From Saccopteryx bilineata (lineage: Eukaryota; Chordata; Mammalia; Chiroptera; Emballonuridae), in contig NC_089494.1 of the NCBI RefSeq assembly GCF_036850765.1, forward strand, positions 1,488,001 to 1,552,000: a DNA stretch of 64,000 nt, read 5' to 3'. Each line of letters opens with the position of its first letter. The stretch's first letter is position 1. The position numbers and the translations under genes were made by a program. The notes under the pieces were generated by a model. It was not told the DNA's origin, made no database searches, and saw only the letters and a program-made list of their open reading frames with translations. Positions 43,430 to 54,540 of this stretch are shown one piece after another.

Positions 43430-43870
43430 AGGTGGGCACGGTGGAGCTGGGACTCGAAAGAATGTAGGGTTTTGCCAGTCTGGTGTGCGGAGCCCAGAGC
43501 CCTGCAGAGAGGACCCCAAAGCCTCCCATGGAAAGACACAGAGAGCAAGCCGGTTCTTCTGGAAGGAGCCACTCAGGGTCCGGGTACCACTCAGGAGCTA
43601 GGTGTTATCTAGTAGGCAGGGAAGAGTCTGGGGGTGGGCGGGGGTGGGGGAGGGGTTAGCAAAGAGAGGAAAGACCTGGTGTTTTCAGAGGGGATTCTGG
43701 CGGCAGATGTGGGGGGACAGGATGGACTCAGACATCTGGGCAAGAGAAGATGAGTGGGTTGGCCCAGTCCCAAGAGTGGCCACGCACAAGAAGGGGGACA
43801 CAGAGATGGCCTTATTCAGTGATCGGCCACATGTAGGATGAAAGGAGAGAGAAATGACACCCAAGGTGTG
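43430..43870 (+). mobile_element. ancient interspersed repeat relic, family unsure
   Basis: GGAGCTGGGACTCGAAAGAA, GGGCAAGAGAAGATGAGTGG, GGACAGGATGGACTCAGACA and AGAGAGAAATGACACCCAAG echo a common ancient mammalian repeat (recalled: GAGCTGAGACCTGAAGGATG, AGGCAAGAGATGATGG, AAGAATCAAGGATGACTCCC). I cannot name the family safely. Confidence 0.35.
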
Positions 43871-43984
43871 CTTAACCAAACAGAGGACCCTGCCTCACCG
43901 TCTCCACCTGTGTCCCAGGACCGGGAGGGTCGTGGTGTGGGCAAGCCAGGCCCATCCTCTGGTCAGGTGCTGGAGGGAAGCGCC

Positions 43985-44345
43985 CAGGGTCTGCCACTGG
44001 AGACGGGCGCAGCCGCACAGCTGTGCTCAAAAGTCCTTAACGCTTTGTTACAGAAGGACACTTAGAGCCGATTGCAAGCTCTGGCTTTCCGTTGCTCAAC
44101 ACCAGACGAGAATAACTGCCCAATTGTTGCTATAGATATGATCTTACCAGTCCTAGGTTTTATTTTTAAAACGGGTTGGCTTTATTGTGCTGGAAATAGT
44201 CTCCGTGCGTGTAGAAGCGAGCACGCTTTGGCTTCTGCGCGCCCGATACATAAAATTAATGCCATTTTTTTTCATGGTGAACTAAGTTAATTTGTGAGGC
44301 AAGTAATTGAGTGAATATCTCCTGCTTAATGGCCCAGTGCTCTTG
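43985..44345. promoter_or_regulatory. candidate conserved non-coding element 1
   Basis: AT-balanced, low-repeat sequence in a GC-rich neighbourhood, with many homeodomain-type cores: AAAATTAATGCC, AAGTTAATTTG, AAGTAATTGAGTG, CTTAATGG, and an octamer-like ATTGCAAG. No frame is open through it. The texture is that of vertebrate developmental enhancers. Conservation itself cannot be seen from one sequence. Confidence 0.4.
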
Positions 44346-44442
44346 CTAAGCAGCAGCCGTGTCCCACAGCAGGGTCCCATGCAGTCTGTGGCTATATACC
44401 AAGGTGTCCCCAAGCGGTCACTGGGCCTGCAGGAGGCAGGTG

Positions 44443-44520
44443 AGGGAGGCCCTCCTCAGGAGGCCCCCCAGAGAGCGTGGCAGGGAGGCCCTCCTCAGGA
44501 GGCCCCCCAGAGAGCGTGGC
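44443..44520. repeat. 39-bp tandem duplication, two copies
   Basis: Two essentially identical copies start at 44443 and 44482 (AGGGAGGCCCTCCTCAGGAG...GAGAGCGTGGC). Confidence 0.92.
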
Positions 44521-44600
44521 ATCCGGTAAGGCTGTGGTCTTTCACCGAAGGGGCCTCTGCCATGCTGGACTGGGAAGAGCTGCCAGCTCTTTAGGTCAGA

Positions 44601-45140
44601 GGTGTCCACTGATGGCCATTGGCACCAATTCAAACGCCAACAGGAATCCCCAACTGGGGATGCAGTGAAGAAGGAAACTTTATTTGGTGCAAATACTTCA
44701 ACAGGGCTAGAGTGTGACTGTGGACGTGGTGGGGCCACAATTGAGGACACCTCAATTGTGACGCGGCACAGCAGCCAGGGGGTGCCCTGAACCCCAGTCT
44801 TTAACGGAACGTGGAAAGGGCGCTGGTTTATATGGACGAAAGTCCCTCCCCTGCTCCCTGATTGGTCTGTCCTCATGCGGAGGGCTTGCAAATCCTCACG
44901 GTTTGATTGGTCCAAAAGGTACTGTTCTGATTGGTCAGGAAGAGGGTGGCTTGGATTAGGTAGAGATACACGGCTCCAGTTGGATGGGGAGAGCCTCAGT
45001 CCTATTGGCTGAAAGGGGATTCCAGGAACTGCTTCATAAGTTCTGCTCAGAGGGCAGGAACACAGTGCAGGTGGGCAGGCCAGTGCCCCGACGAGCGGGG
45101 AGTGCGAGCTTCTCCGTCAGGTGCCGTTTGCATGAAAGCC
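44601..45140 (-). mobile_element. candidate antisense retroviral LTR
   Basis: In reverse, CCAAATAAAGTTTCCTTC (44672-44689) gives a polyadenylation signal, GAACTTTCG-type upstream sequence and four CCAAT boxes (plus-strand ATTGG at about 44862, 44908, 44931 and 45004) plus a TATAAACC-like site at about 44829. That layout fits U3-R-U5 of an ERV LTR. The outer U3 boundary is not fixed. No internal viral gene is seen. Confidence 0.45.
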
Positions 45141-45141
45141 G

Positions 45142-45166
45142 CCCCCCCCCCCCCCCCCCCCCCCCC
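45142..45166. repeat. poly-C run
   Basis: Twenty-five consecutive C. Length may be unreliable. Confidence 0.9.
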
Positions 45167-45620
45167 GTGCAGAAATGGCCACTCAGCTCTGCTTTTTCAT
45201 CTGAGCCCAACCTTACCCACCAGGAGCCCTTCTTAGCAGGTGTCTTTCTTTCCCCCGGAGGGTTCAGCCTGAGGTGTCCAGGAGGCCAGGCAGAAACACG
45301 GACGTGTGTGGACCAGCTTGGGCTAGGACTCAGGGTCCAGGAGGGCTTTGGGGCCTGGAGGCCCGGAGGACTGGAGATGCTGACCCACTGAAGGCCTTCC
45401 ATCAGCGTCTGCCCAAGGCCACATGTGCTGGGCATGACGGTCGGGTCTCAGGCCAGAGAGGAGTGCTCCGAGGCTTGCTGGGATGGCAGGGTGGGGGCCA
45501 GCAGGGAGGAAGAGACCACTGGGCCTGGCTGGGACAGGGGACTGAGAACACCCACCTTTACCTGGAGCTGCAGGCTGTGGGTTACAGCCCCCCTCCAGGA
45601 GTGCACAAGAAAGAGATTTT
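45167..45620. other. unique sequence
   Basis: No gene or repeat recognised; may include the outer part of the LTR candidate. Confidence 0.35.
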
Positions 45621-46002
45621 TTTTTTTTAATTTATTTTTTGGTATTTTGCTGAAGTGAGAAGCAGGGAGGCAGATAGACAGACTTCTGCATACACCTGAC
45701 CGGGATCCACTTGGCATGCCCACCAGGGAGCGATGCTCTGCCCATCTGGGCCATTGCTTCGCTGTAACTGGAGCCATTCTAGCACCTGAGGTGGAGGCCA
45801 TGGAGCCATCCTCAGCGCCCGGGCCAACTTTGCTCCAATGGAGCCTTGGCTGTGGGAGGGGAGGAGAGAGACAGAGAGGAAGGAGAGGGGGAGGGGTGGA
45901 GAAGCAGATGGGCGCTTCTCCTGTGTGCCCTGGCCGGGAATCAAACCTGGGACTTCACACACCAGGCCAACGCTCTACCACTGAGCAAACCAGCCAGGGT
46001 TA
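45621..46002 (-). mobile_element. long bat SINE copy E (antisense)
   Basis: T-rich tail left, head right (GAATCAAACCTGGG, box B with one change). Target duplication near-perfect: AGAAAGAGATTTTT / GGAAAGAGGTTTTT. Its CTCF-like site (45717-45735) is broken in the core (AGGGAGCG), and internal divergence is high, so this is an older copy. Confidence 0.92.
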
Positions 46003-46016
46003 GGAAAGAGGTTTTT

Positions 46017-47929
46017 AAAAGCTGTTGGCTTCAGGATAAATGGCCTTCTTTGTTCCAAAGTGGCGGGTGGGCAGGGTATGGAGGTGGTATCTCCCTGCTA
46101 ATGGCCTCAGTCCCTGTGGGTCCCCCCATGTGGCTACAGCTCCGTCTCCGAGTTCCCATGATGGCCTGCATTGTGGTCCTGGGTTTCTCCCCACCCCACC
46201 CCACCTCTGACCAGGACCTCGAGTGTGCCACCTGGTGTTTTGTGGGGTCTGGTTACGGTGTGCCACACCCAGGTTTTCTGCACAGAACCAACCCTACGAT
46301 CCTCACAACCCCCCCCCCCCCCAGACGCAGCAAGGGAAGGTTTTCCAGGCTGCCTGTTTCCCGCCTCTGTGGTCCTCCGTCACCCCAGGGTGGTCCCCTC
46401 CCCGCTGCTGTCCTCATGATCAGGCCAGACAGACTCCTTCACACCCGGGACCACCTGTGAGTCTCTGGGGGACAGAGGGGACTTCCCAGATGGTCTCCTT
46501 CAGGCAGAGGCCTTTTAGAAGGTGGCATGCATGTCAGACCACACATCTCAATGGGTGCTGCCTCTTCCGAGTCTGGGAGCTGGCGCTGCAGGGCAGGGGA
46601 GAGGCTGGGATCGAAGTAGACTCCTCCAGGCAAGAGCTAAGGGTGGCTTTGTCCTCGTGGGCAAACACTGTCCCCCGGCTCCACGGCCGTGGCCGCAGAC
46701 GGGGAAGGTGCTGGGTGTTGCACGTGGCTTTGCCATTTCCCGTCTGTGGCCACTGAAGAGTCAGGGACTGCCGCTTCCCACGAGGCGCTGTCTCTGCTCC
46801 AGTGCCCGAGCCCCTGCAGAGACACTGGTGCCCAGTGAGTGGGCCGGAACCCTGCCCCGGGCACTGCTGGTGGGAAACACCGGGGCTCTGATTGTTGCCG
46901 TGCGGAGCGGAGACTGTTCTGAGCTGCCGTGTTCAAGATTCTATCCGTGTCTTAGGCACGTGTGTGGCTGTATGTGCCCACGTGTGCGCACGTGCACGCG
47001 AGGAAGCGCGCATGGCTGTGAGTGGGGCTGCCGTGTGCTGGCTGGTGGGAGGCACTGTCCTGTCTTGTCCTCCCCGCCTCCAGGATGTAAGGAAGTTGCC
47101 TAAGCACATGGCCTGCGCCACCTCTTCCCCGGTTCCCGTGTGTGCCTGCGGGCAGGGCGTGCACGCTGACGCCTGAGGACCACATGCTTCCCATGCCAGG
47201 GGGCCGCCTGGATCCCACGGCTCCCTCTGGGGCCTCGTCCCGGACCGGTCGGGTGGGAACACGTCCACTCGACAGACACCTGGGTGCGGGAAAGCGCCCA
47301 AGTGTGCGGGCTCCTCTGGGCGCTCCCATGGCTGCGGCTGTGCTGGGCCGGGCTGGCAGGGAGCCCACAGATCCCTGCTCGGCTGGGGGAGGAGAGGAGA
47401 GGACGGGGACCCTTGTTCCGGAGCAGCCCCAAGGCCAGGAGTGAGCCCACTGTCTCCATCAGAAACACACACCAAAACAGACCCGGCCTGGCGTGGCCGT
47501 CGGTGACTCCGGGCAGGAGGCCCGTCACAGTGACCCTGCTCATGGGTGGGTCGTCACAACCCGGCAGCAAGGCGGTGATTTTGTTTGTTTGTTTTTAAGA
47601 CAGAGAGCTCTGAGCAGACATGGACCGGGCTGTTTTTGGAACATACGAGCTGTCTTCACTGTGCACAAGAGAAGACAGGCATTCACTCTCTCTTCGAACA
47701 AGTGCCGTGGTTCTGTTTCCGTGGGGCCTTCTCCGTCGATGCCTGACTGTCTTTTAATCTAGTGTTCAGCACCCAAAAAATCCCGACACTGAAACCCCAG
47801 CGCCTGGCCTGGCTCCCCAGGGTGCGGGGAGTGGCTTTCACAGGGATGACGGGCACACACTGTGATTTCTAAGGCCCCATGGGTGTGTCTCCTCATTCAG
47901 CCACACCAGCCCGGCTGCAACATCACCAT
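46017..47929. other. unique GC-rich sequence
   Basis: C-rich run at 46309-46322. Competing frames (46522-47103 plus, 46933-47475 minus) show no domain. Confidence 0.45.
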
Positions 47930-48010
47930 CACCGTTTTACAGATGAGGCGTCTGAGACACGGACAAGTAATAGAGCCAGAATTCCAACCCGGGACTCCCA
48001 GCTGAGTTCT
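47930..48010 (-). mobile_element. MIR relic, antisense
   Basis: TTTTACAGATGAGGCGTCTG, AGAGCCAGAATTCCAACCCG and GGGACTCCCAG are the reverse of the MIR core (recalled: TTTTACAGATGAGGAAACTG, GAGCTGGGATTCGAACCCAG). Confidence 0.75.
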
Positions 48011-48259
48011 TTTCACTGTGCCCAGAGCTGGAGGAAGGGCTGGGGGCTCCGGGCACCACCGCCGAGACCAGGACTGCCTTGAGAACCTCTGGAAGTGGCG
48101 GGTGGGCGGATCATCCCCACAGTCTCCGTGGGGTTTGCATCTTTCCACAGAGGCACACATGGGACACGTCACAGGGGCCAGGATGGAATGCAAGGGGTGG
48201 CCAGTGCTCTGGGCCATGCCCAGAAATAAAAGCCACCACAGCGGTAGAAAAACGAGATG
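48011..48259. other. unique sequence
   Basis: About 250 bp with nothing recognised. Confidence 0.4.
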
Positions 48260-48699
48260 TTGCTTTAAAAAAAAATTGAGACCGTTAAAGGATAGAGAAA
48301 AACACGGTGGGAAAATATTGAAATGATGAGCAAGAACATAGATTTGAAAGACAGGCAAAGAAGGACGTAAGACTCTCAGACTTGAGGTTCGTGAAGAACA
48401 GAACAGAACAAGAGAAACCCACAGTTAAACAGGCAAAGATACGCTAGAAGAAAACAAATAAAAGGAGACCCGAATCTGCTCAATACGACGTCCCAAGAAC
48501 AATGCACACAGAACAAACATTTTCGAATAAAATGATGGAGTTGCAAGAATAAGTAAAGAATCCTGTGAGACCCGGAAAAGAAAAACTGAAGGTTGAGTTG
48601 TCACCAGAGGAGAAACCAGACTCCATGCCCCAGAGTAAACCCCCCTCCCCGTCCCCAGACTGCCATTCACATGTAAAGACAACATACAGAAGTTTGAAA
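48260..48699 (+). mobile_element. probable old L1 relic
   Basis: A-rich sequence in L1 style (GAATCCTGTGAGACCCGGAA, AAGAAAAACTGAAGG, ACCAGAGGAGAAACCAGA), lying just upstream of a clear L1 3' end. Diverged and family unsure. Confidence 0.4.
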
Positions 48700-49975
48700 T
48701 CTGAGACTTAGGGACTGGCCTCCGTCCGTGGGCTCAGCTTGAGAAAACAGCTTCGGGAAATCCAATCGGATGAAGGAAAAGATTTGTCAAAACACCAAGG
48801 ATACTTATATCGCCCCGGGCAAGGGAAACAAAAGGAAAAATAGACAAATGGGACAACGTCCAACTGAACAGCTTTTCCGCAGCAAAGGAAACCATCAACA
48901 GAATGAAGAGACAACCTACTGAAAAAGAAGAACGTATCTGTCAGTGACACATCTGATAAAGGCTTAATATCCAAAATTCATAAGGAACTCATAAAACTCA
49001 ACACCAAAAACAACAAACAATGATGAAGAAATGGGTGAAGGACCTGAACAGACACTTCTCCAAAGAGGATGTGCCGATGGCCAACAGGCTTATGAAAAGA
49101 TGCTCAACGCCACTAATCATCAGAGAAATGAAAATTAAAACCACAATGAGATCCCACCTCCCACCTGTCAGGATGGCTGTCACCCATGAATCAACAAACA
49201 AGTGCTGACGAGGATGTGAAGAAAAGGGAACCCTCCTGCACTGCTGGTGGGAATGCAGACTGGTGCAGCCACTGTGGAAACCAGTATGGAGCTTCCTCAA
49301 ATAATTAAACATGGAACTGCTTTATGACCCGGCAATTCTACTTCGGAGAATATACCTGAGCCTAAAACACCAGTTTGAAAGAATAGTATCAGCCCCTATG
49401 TTCACTGCAGTGTTACTTGTAACAGCCAAGATCTGAAAGTGACTCAAGCGACCATCAGTAGACGAGTGGATACAAAAGCTGTGGTCCATTTACGCAAAGG
49501 AAGATGACTCAGCCAGAGAAAAAGGACATCTTAGCTTTTGTGACCTCATGAATGGACCTGGAGAGCATGATGCGAAGTGAAATAAGCCAGTTGGAGAAAG
49601 ACAAGTACCGTATGACTTCACTTATACGTGGAGTGAAAAATAAACTGAGCAACAGAACAGAGACAGACTCACAGGTCCAAGAACAGACCCACAGCCGTCG
49701 GAGGGGATGGGGGAAGATGGAGAAGGGATGAAGCAAAAGATAACTAGCTGACCCATGATGCAAACAGCACTATGCTGGTCGCCACAGGGAAAGAGGGCGG
49801 GGAGGGGAGCAGGGAGGGTAGAGGGGGCGTCATGGTGACGTAAGGAGACCTGGCTGGGGGCGGTGAACACACAGTGCCATGGACAGACGATGTGCTCCAA
49901 AGTTGTACCCCTGAAACCTGCATAATCCTATTAACCAGTGTCATCCCCACAAATTCAATAAAAAACAAACAAACA
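48700..49975 (+). mobile_element. L1 3' end: ORF2 C-terminus relic and 3' UTR
   Basis: Ordered L1 phrases: AAATGGGACAACGTCCAACT, ACATCTGATAAAGGCTTAAT, AAATGGGTGAAGGACCTGAA, CACAATGAGATCCCACCTCC, GCACTGCTGGTGGGAATGCA, GCAATTCTACTTCGGAGAAT, AGCATGATGCGAAGTGAAAT, a G-rich 3'-UTR tract (49690-49860), then AATTCAATAAAAAAC and an A-rich tail. The ORF2 frame is broken by stops and frameshifts, so it is dead. The best preserved LINE in the window. Confidence 0.9.
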
Positions 49976-50201
49976 GCCAAAGTAGTCATGTCCTATTTAC
50001 TAGGGGTGGGGTGGGGTGGGGGGAACACTGATGATACCCTAAATCTAAATACAGAACTATAAGCTAAAACCTCAATGTGATTTATTTCTAGAGCAGAATG
50101 GATTCTGTAACTTTGCCAATGAAAGGAAAAGAAATGACAACATCACAACAAAATCAGGAGACAGAGAGAGAAATGAGAGACCAAGCACCTGAAAATGTCA
50201 G
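49976..50201. other. sequence between L1 tail and 44-bp array
   Basis: A-rich, with a GGGGTGGGG patch at 50003-50020. May be further L1-type sequence. Confidence 0.4.
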
Positions 50202-50657
50202 TATTCCACACAACGGTATCGTTGGGAGAAACCTGAAGTATACACAGTACCACACAACGGTATCATCGGCAGAAACCTGAAGTATACATAGTACCACACA
50301 ACAGTATCGTTGGGAGAAACCTGAAGTATACACAGTACCACACAACGGTATCATCGGCAGAAACCTGAAGTATACATAGTACCACACAACGGCATCGTTG
50401 GGAGAAACCTGAAGTATACATAGTACCACACAACGGCATCGTCGGGAGAAACCTGAAGTATACATAGTACCACACAACGGTATCATTGGGAGAAACCTGA
50501 AGTATACACAGTACCACACAACAGTATCATCGGGAGAACCCTGAAGTATACATAGTACGTCAGTATTCCACACAACGGCATCATCGAGAGAAACCTGAAG
50601 TATACATAGTACCACACAACGGCATCATCGGGAGAACACTGAAGTATACATAGTACA
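50202..50657. repeat. 44-bp minisatellite, about 10 copies
   Basis: Units: CCACACAACGGTATCATCGG, then AGAAACCTGAAGTATACATA and GTA. The TATC/CATC and TTGG/TCGG variants alternate. One unit (about 50557) carries a short insertion, CGTCAGTATT, that copies sequence left of the array. Minus-strand frames across it are repeat-driven. Confidence 0.95.
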
Positions 50658-51544
50658 GCCCTCAGCGAGGGGGTGGGAGAGAGGGAGGTAAGTTAGGAAA
50701 AAGGAGAAGAGGTTAAGTTTGGAAAGATTAGAAGCCAACACATTTCATCAAGAAAGAGAGGTCTTAACTACATCGTTAAAAGTTGTGAGTCACCCCTAGA
50801 CCACAAACAGACAGTAAACATCCAACCTGTTAGAAAACCACACACACACATGTAGCTTGTAGTAAACAAGGCCCCTTTTAAAGGACGCAATAAGATGACT
50901 GCACCCCCCCCCCAAAAAAAATAGTGTTTGTCATATCATTAAAAAGAAATGGATGAAACACGGCTATTAAGGGTTGGGGAGGGGGGAGATTCTAGGATTA
51001 AAAACCAAAATGTAGCACTATTGCCACCCACAAGAAGACATCTAAACAGAGGGACTCAGGAGGAGGAGAGGGACAGGGCGGTGGGAAAAGAGATTAATAA
51101 GAAAAACAAAGCAACCCACAGTGAACACCTGTCCATTTTTTTCCTGTGCCAGATATTATGACATTAAAATGTTTAAAGCAAAATCTGCAAGACAGACGAG
51201 GACAGACCTACCTGCCTGTGCTTCTGGGAGCACAGCATTCTAAATACCTGCCCCTCGGGTCCAGGGGAGACACGGGGTCTTGTCCCATCCGAACGGCACG
51301 TTTCAGTGAGTCGGCCCGTCCGTCCGTGGCGTAGGACGCTGACGGGATCCACGGAAAGGAAACGGTCGGCCCACATACGAATGTAACAATACGTAAGCAA
51401 GTGGCACGAGGCGGCAACACACTGCATCCCGGTTCCCCCGAAGGCGACGTAAGACCAGTCCGTGGGAGACAATCTGTTACATAGTTTATCAGAGAAGTAA
51501 GTCACTGGGAAAAAGCCACAGGGGTTTAGCCCCTTAGAATTTTG
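50658..51544. other. A-rich unique sequence
   Basis: Probably degraded retroelement sequence at 50690-51170, but no diagnostic phrase. C/A run at 50904-50921. 51190-51540 is unique with clustered CpG. Confidence 0.4.
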
Positions 51545-52254
51545 TTTTAAAAAATAAAATAGTTTATTTTGAGACCATTGTGGAGTCACATACACTCGTA
51601 GTAAGACATAATGGAGAGGGCCCCCCACTCTCCGGAGGGGGTTCCTTCCTCAGCTGCCCCTGGTGGTGACACCTTGGATGACTAGCACAATGCTGACGGG
51701 GCACTGGTCCCGGACTCCATCGCCACGGGGACGCCTGGTGTGGTCCTTGATAACCACGCTGGTCTCCCCGCGTTCCCACCACCCCACCCATGAGCTCTGG
51801 GGGTCTCCCCCTACCAAAGTGTCATTTCAAGAATAGTATGTCCGTGTAATCACACACTCCGTCACTTTCGGAATCGGATGTCTTCCACTCAGCCTAATAG
51901 TTTCAGACACTCTCATCAAGTTGCCTGTGTCAACAGTTGGGTCCTTTTCATTCTAAGTACAGATGAACCACAGCGTATTTAACCCTTGACTCCTCTAACA
52001 ACCTTTTGTGGATTACAGAGAAAAACTGCTCTGAGCATTCGGGTCCAGTTTTTGTGTGGGCAGACGTTCCCACGTCTCCGAGAGACGCGCCCAAGAATTC
52101 AGTTGCTGGGCTGTAGAGTACTGACGTGCAGGGTTTCACAAGAAGATGGCCAAGTGTTTTGCAGAGAGGTGGCACCATTTCACACGGCACTAGCAGCGGA
52201 TGAGTGAACTTGTTTCCCCGCGTGTTCGCCAGCATTGGGGGTGGTGGTTGTTTT
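51545..52254 (-). mobile_element. L1 relic, 3' part, antisense
   Basis: AATAGTTTATTTTGAGACCA, CACTCAGCCTAATAGTTTCA, CAAGAATTCAGTTGCTGGGC, GTGGCACCATTTCACACGGC, ACTAGCAGCGGATGAG and CCCGCGTGTTCGCCAGCATT are L1 3' phrases in reverse. Interrupted by a SINE at 52255 and resumes at 52639. Confidence 0.7.
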
Positions 52255-52638
52255 TTTTTATAATCTTTCTTGAAGCTGGAAACAGGGAGAGACAGTCAGA
52301 CAGACTCCCACATGCACCGACCGGGATCCACCCAGCACGCCCACCAGGGGCGACGCTCTGCCCACCAGGGGGCGATGCTCTGTCCCTCCGGGGCGTCACT
52401 CTGCCATGACCAGAGCCACTCTAGCGCCTGGGGCAGAGGCCAAGGAGCCATCCCCAGCACCCGGGCCATCTTTGCTCCAATGGAGCCTTGGCTGCGGGAG
52501 GGGAAGAGAGAGACAGAGAGGAAGGGGGGGGGGTGGAGAAGCAAATGGGCGCTTTTCCTATGTGCCCTGGCTGGGAATCGAACCCGGGTCCCCCGCATGC
52601 CAGGCCGACGCTCTACCACTGAGCCAACCAGCCAGGGC
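52255..52638 (-). mobile_element. long bat SINE copy F (antisense), two-motif type
   Basis: T-rich tail left, intact box B (GAATCGAACCCGGG) and head GGCCCTGGCTGGTTGGCTCA on the minus strand. Two CTCF-like modules, the first lacking one G. Flanks are T-rich, so the duplication is ambiguous. Confidence 0.93.
52359..52377 (+). promoter_or_regulatory. CTCF-like motif in SINE F
   Basis: TGCCCACCAGGGGGCGATG intact. The neighbour at about 52338-52355 is one G short. Confidence 0.6.
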
Positions 52639-53119
52639 CGGAGTGACAGTTTTTTATTGTAATCATTGGATAATTGTGCATCAATAGCTGATCCCGTTGC
52701 TGTCTGCCCTTCCCTAGTGGCCGATGCTACTGAGCATCTTACCACGCAGGATCAGCGGTCTTTGCCGTTTTCTAATTAGCGTTTGCTTTCTTTTTACCAG
52801 TGAGTTTTCCTTCTGTCTCCTAGATGCAGATCTGTTGTCAGGTACTGGTTGCTACTCTCTCTCACTCAGCGGCTCGTCTTTTTATCCTCTTCACAAAGCA
52901 CCAGTGGTTGTTTGTTTGTTTGTTTTTAACTCTGATGAATCTGATTTACCCAATTTTCCTTTTTTTTTTTTTTTAAAAAAAATTTTGGTGCCAAATCTAA
53001 GAACTCTTCAACTAGCACTAGGTTCCAAAGATTTTATCTTTTTTCCTAAACATCTTGTAATTTTATATTTCAGCCCCTGACCCAATTTCAGCTGTTTTTT
53101 GTAGCAGGTCTGAGGTGTC
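52639..53119 (-). mobile_element. L1 relic, antisense (continued)
   Basis: GTGGCCGATGCTACTGAGCA, ATCTTACC, TTTCTTTTTACCAGTGAGTT, CTGTTGTCAGGTACTGGTTG and CTTCACAAAGCACCAGTGGT continue the reversed L1 after the SINE. Confidence 0.65.
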
Positions 53120-53137
53120 GGGGGGGGGGGGGGGGGT
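53120..53137. repeat. poly-G run
   Basis: Eighteen G inside L1-type sequence. Confidence 0.88.
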
Positions 53138-54140
53138 TGTACCTGTGGACGTCCAGCTTCTCCGGCGACCTTTGTTGACAAGACTGTGCCTTTCTGTTCG
53201 CTTGCTTTTGTGTTTTCGTCAATAGTCCCTTGTCAGCTTTTAACTCCCAAGTTCAACTCCTTTCAGGGTTTCAGGGTTCATTAGGCTGTCTGTTGCATCT
53301 TACTTGATTTTTGGTAAGCTGGTGGGTTTTCAGAAGTTGGCCTATTTTTTTTTTTTTCTAAGTTATCAAATGTACAAGCATCAAGTTACGTGTGACATTC
53401 CTCTTATGATCCTCGTCATGTCTGCAGGCTCCGGACAGGACATATTGGAAGAGCAGTCCCGATATTTCGTTCCTGATGCCTGTGATTTACCTTTTCTCTC
53501 CTTATCTTAATCAGTCTTGTTTGAGGTTTACCAATATATTGGATTTTTTCTTTTCCAAAGAAGCAATTTGTTTCGTTGATTTTTCTCAATTGATCTCTCA
53601 TTTGCAACTTCATTGATTTCTGCTCTTTACTTTTCTGGATGCTTTGGGCTTACTTCACCTTCTTTTTTTTTTTAGTTTCTTGAGGTAGAAACATAGAATA
53701 TTGATTTGAGAGTTTTACCCTTTTCCAACGTGAGCATTTATAAAATTCTCTTTCAGCTGTAACCCATGCCTTGGCTTGTGTTTTCATTTTCCGGTGTTCT
53801 ACATATTTATTTCATTTATTCAAAATGTCCCCTTTGACACTTGTGTTATTTAGAAGTGTCTTGTTTACTTTCTAAGTGTTTGGAGATGTTCCTGTTGACT
53901 TTCTGTATGTATTTCCAGCCGAATTCCATTAGGCTCAGAGAAAATATTACATCTGAGTTAAATCTTTTAAACTTGTTGAGGGTTGTTTTATGGCCAAGAA
54001 TATTATTTATCTTGGTGAATGGTCCATGGTTGCTTGGGGCAAAAAAAAAAAAAAAAGTCTATTTTACTTTTACTTGCAAGGTAGATATCTCTAGATATCA
54101 GTGAGGTATTGGTTGATTCTGTCATTCTGTTTCTCTTTGT
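53138..54140 (-). mobile_element. L1 relic, ORF2 region, antisense
   Basis: TTTCCAAAGAAGCAATTTGT, TTCGTTGATTTTTCTCAATT, GATTTCTGCTCTTTACTTTT and GTTTTATGGCCAAGAATATT are the reverse of L1 ORF2 (recalled: CAGCTTTTGTTTCATTGATT, TTTGGCCTAGAATATG). No intact frame. Broken by SINE G at 54141. Confidence 0.8.
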
Positions 54141-54540
54141 TTTTTTTTTTTTTTTTTTCATTTTTCTGAAGCTGGAAACAGGGAGAGACAGTCAGACAGA
54201 CTCCCGCATGCGCCCGACCGGGATCCACCCGGCACGCCCACCAGGGGCGACGCTCTGCCCACCAGGGGGCGATGCTCTGCCCATCCTGGGCGTCGCCATG
54301 TTGCGACCAGAGCCATTCTAGCGCCTGGGGCAGAGGCCACAGAGCCATCCCCAGCGCCCGGGCCATCTTTGCTCCAATGGAGCCTTGGCTGCGGGAGGGG
54401 AAGAGAGAGACAGAGAGGAAAGCGCGGCGGAGGGGTGGAGAAGCAAATGTGCGCTTCTCCTGTGTGCCCTGGCCGGGAATCGAACCCGGGTCCTCCGCAC
54501 GCTAGGCCGACGCTCTACCGCTGAGCCAACCAGCCAGGGC
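54141..54540 (-). mobile_element. long bat SINE copy G (antisense), two-motif type
   Basis: Full length with poly-T tail and intact box B. Perfect 13-bp target duplication TGTTTCTCTTTGT (54128-54140 and 54541-54553). First CTCF-like module one G short, second intact. Confidence 0.96.
54256..54274 (+). promoter_or_regulatory. CTCF-like motif in SINE G
   Basis: TGCCCACCAGGGGGCGATG intact, in a young SINE copy. Confidence 0.6.
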
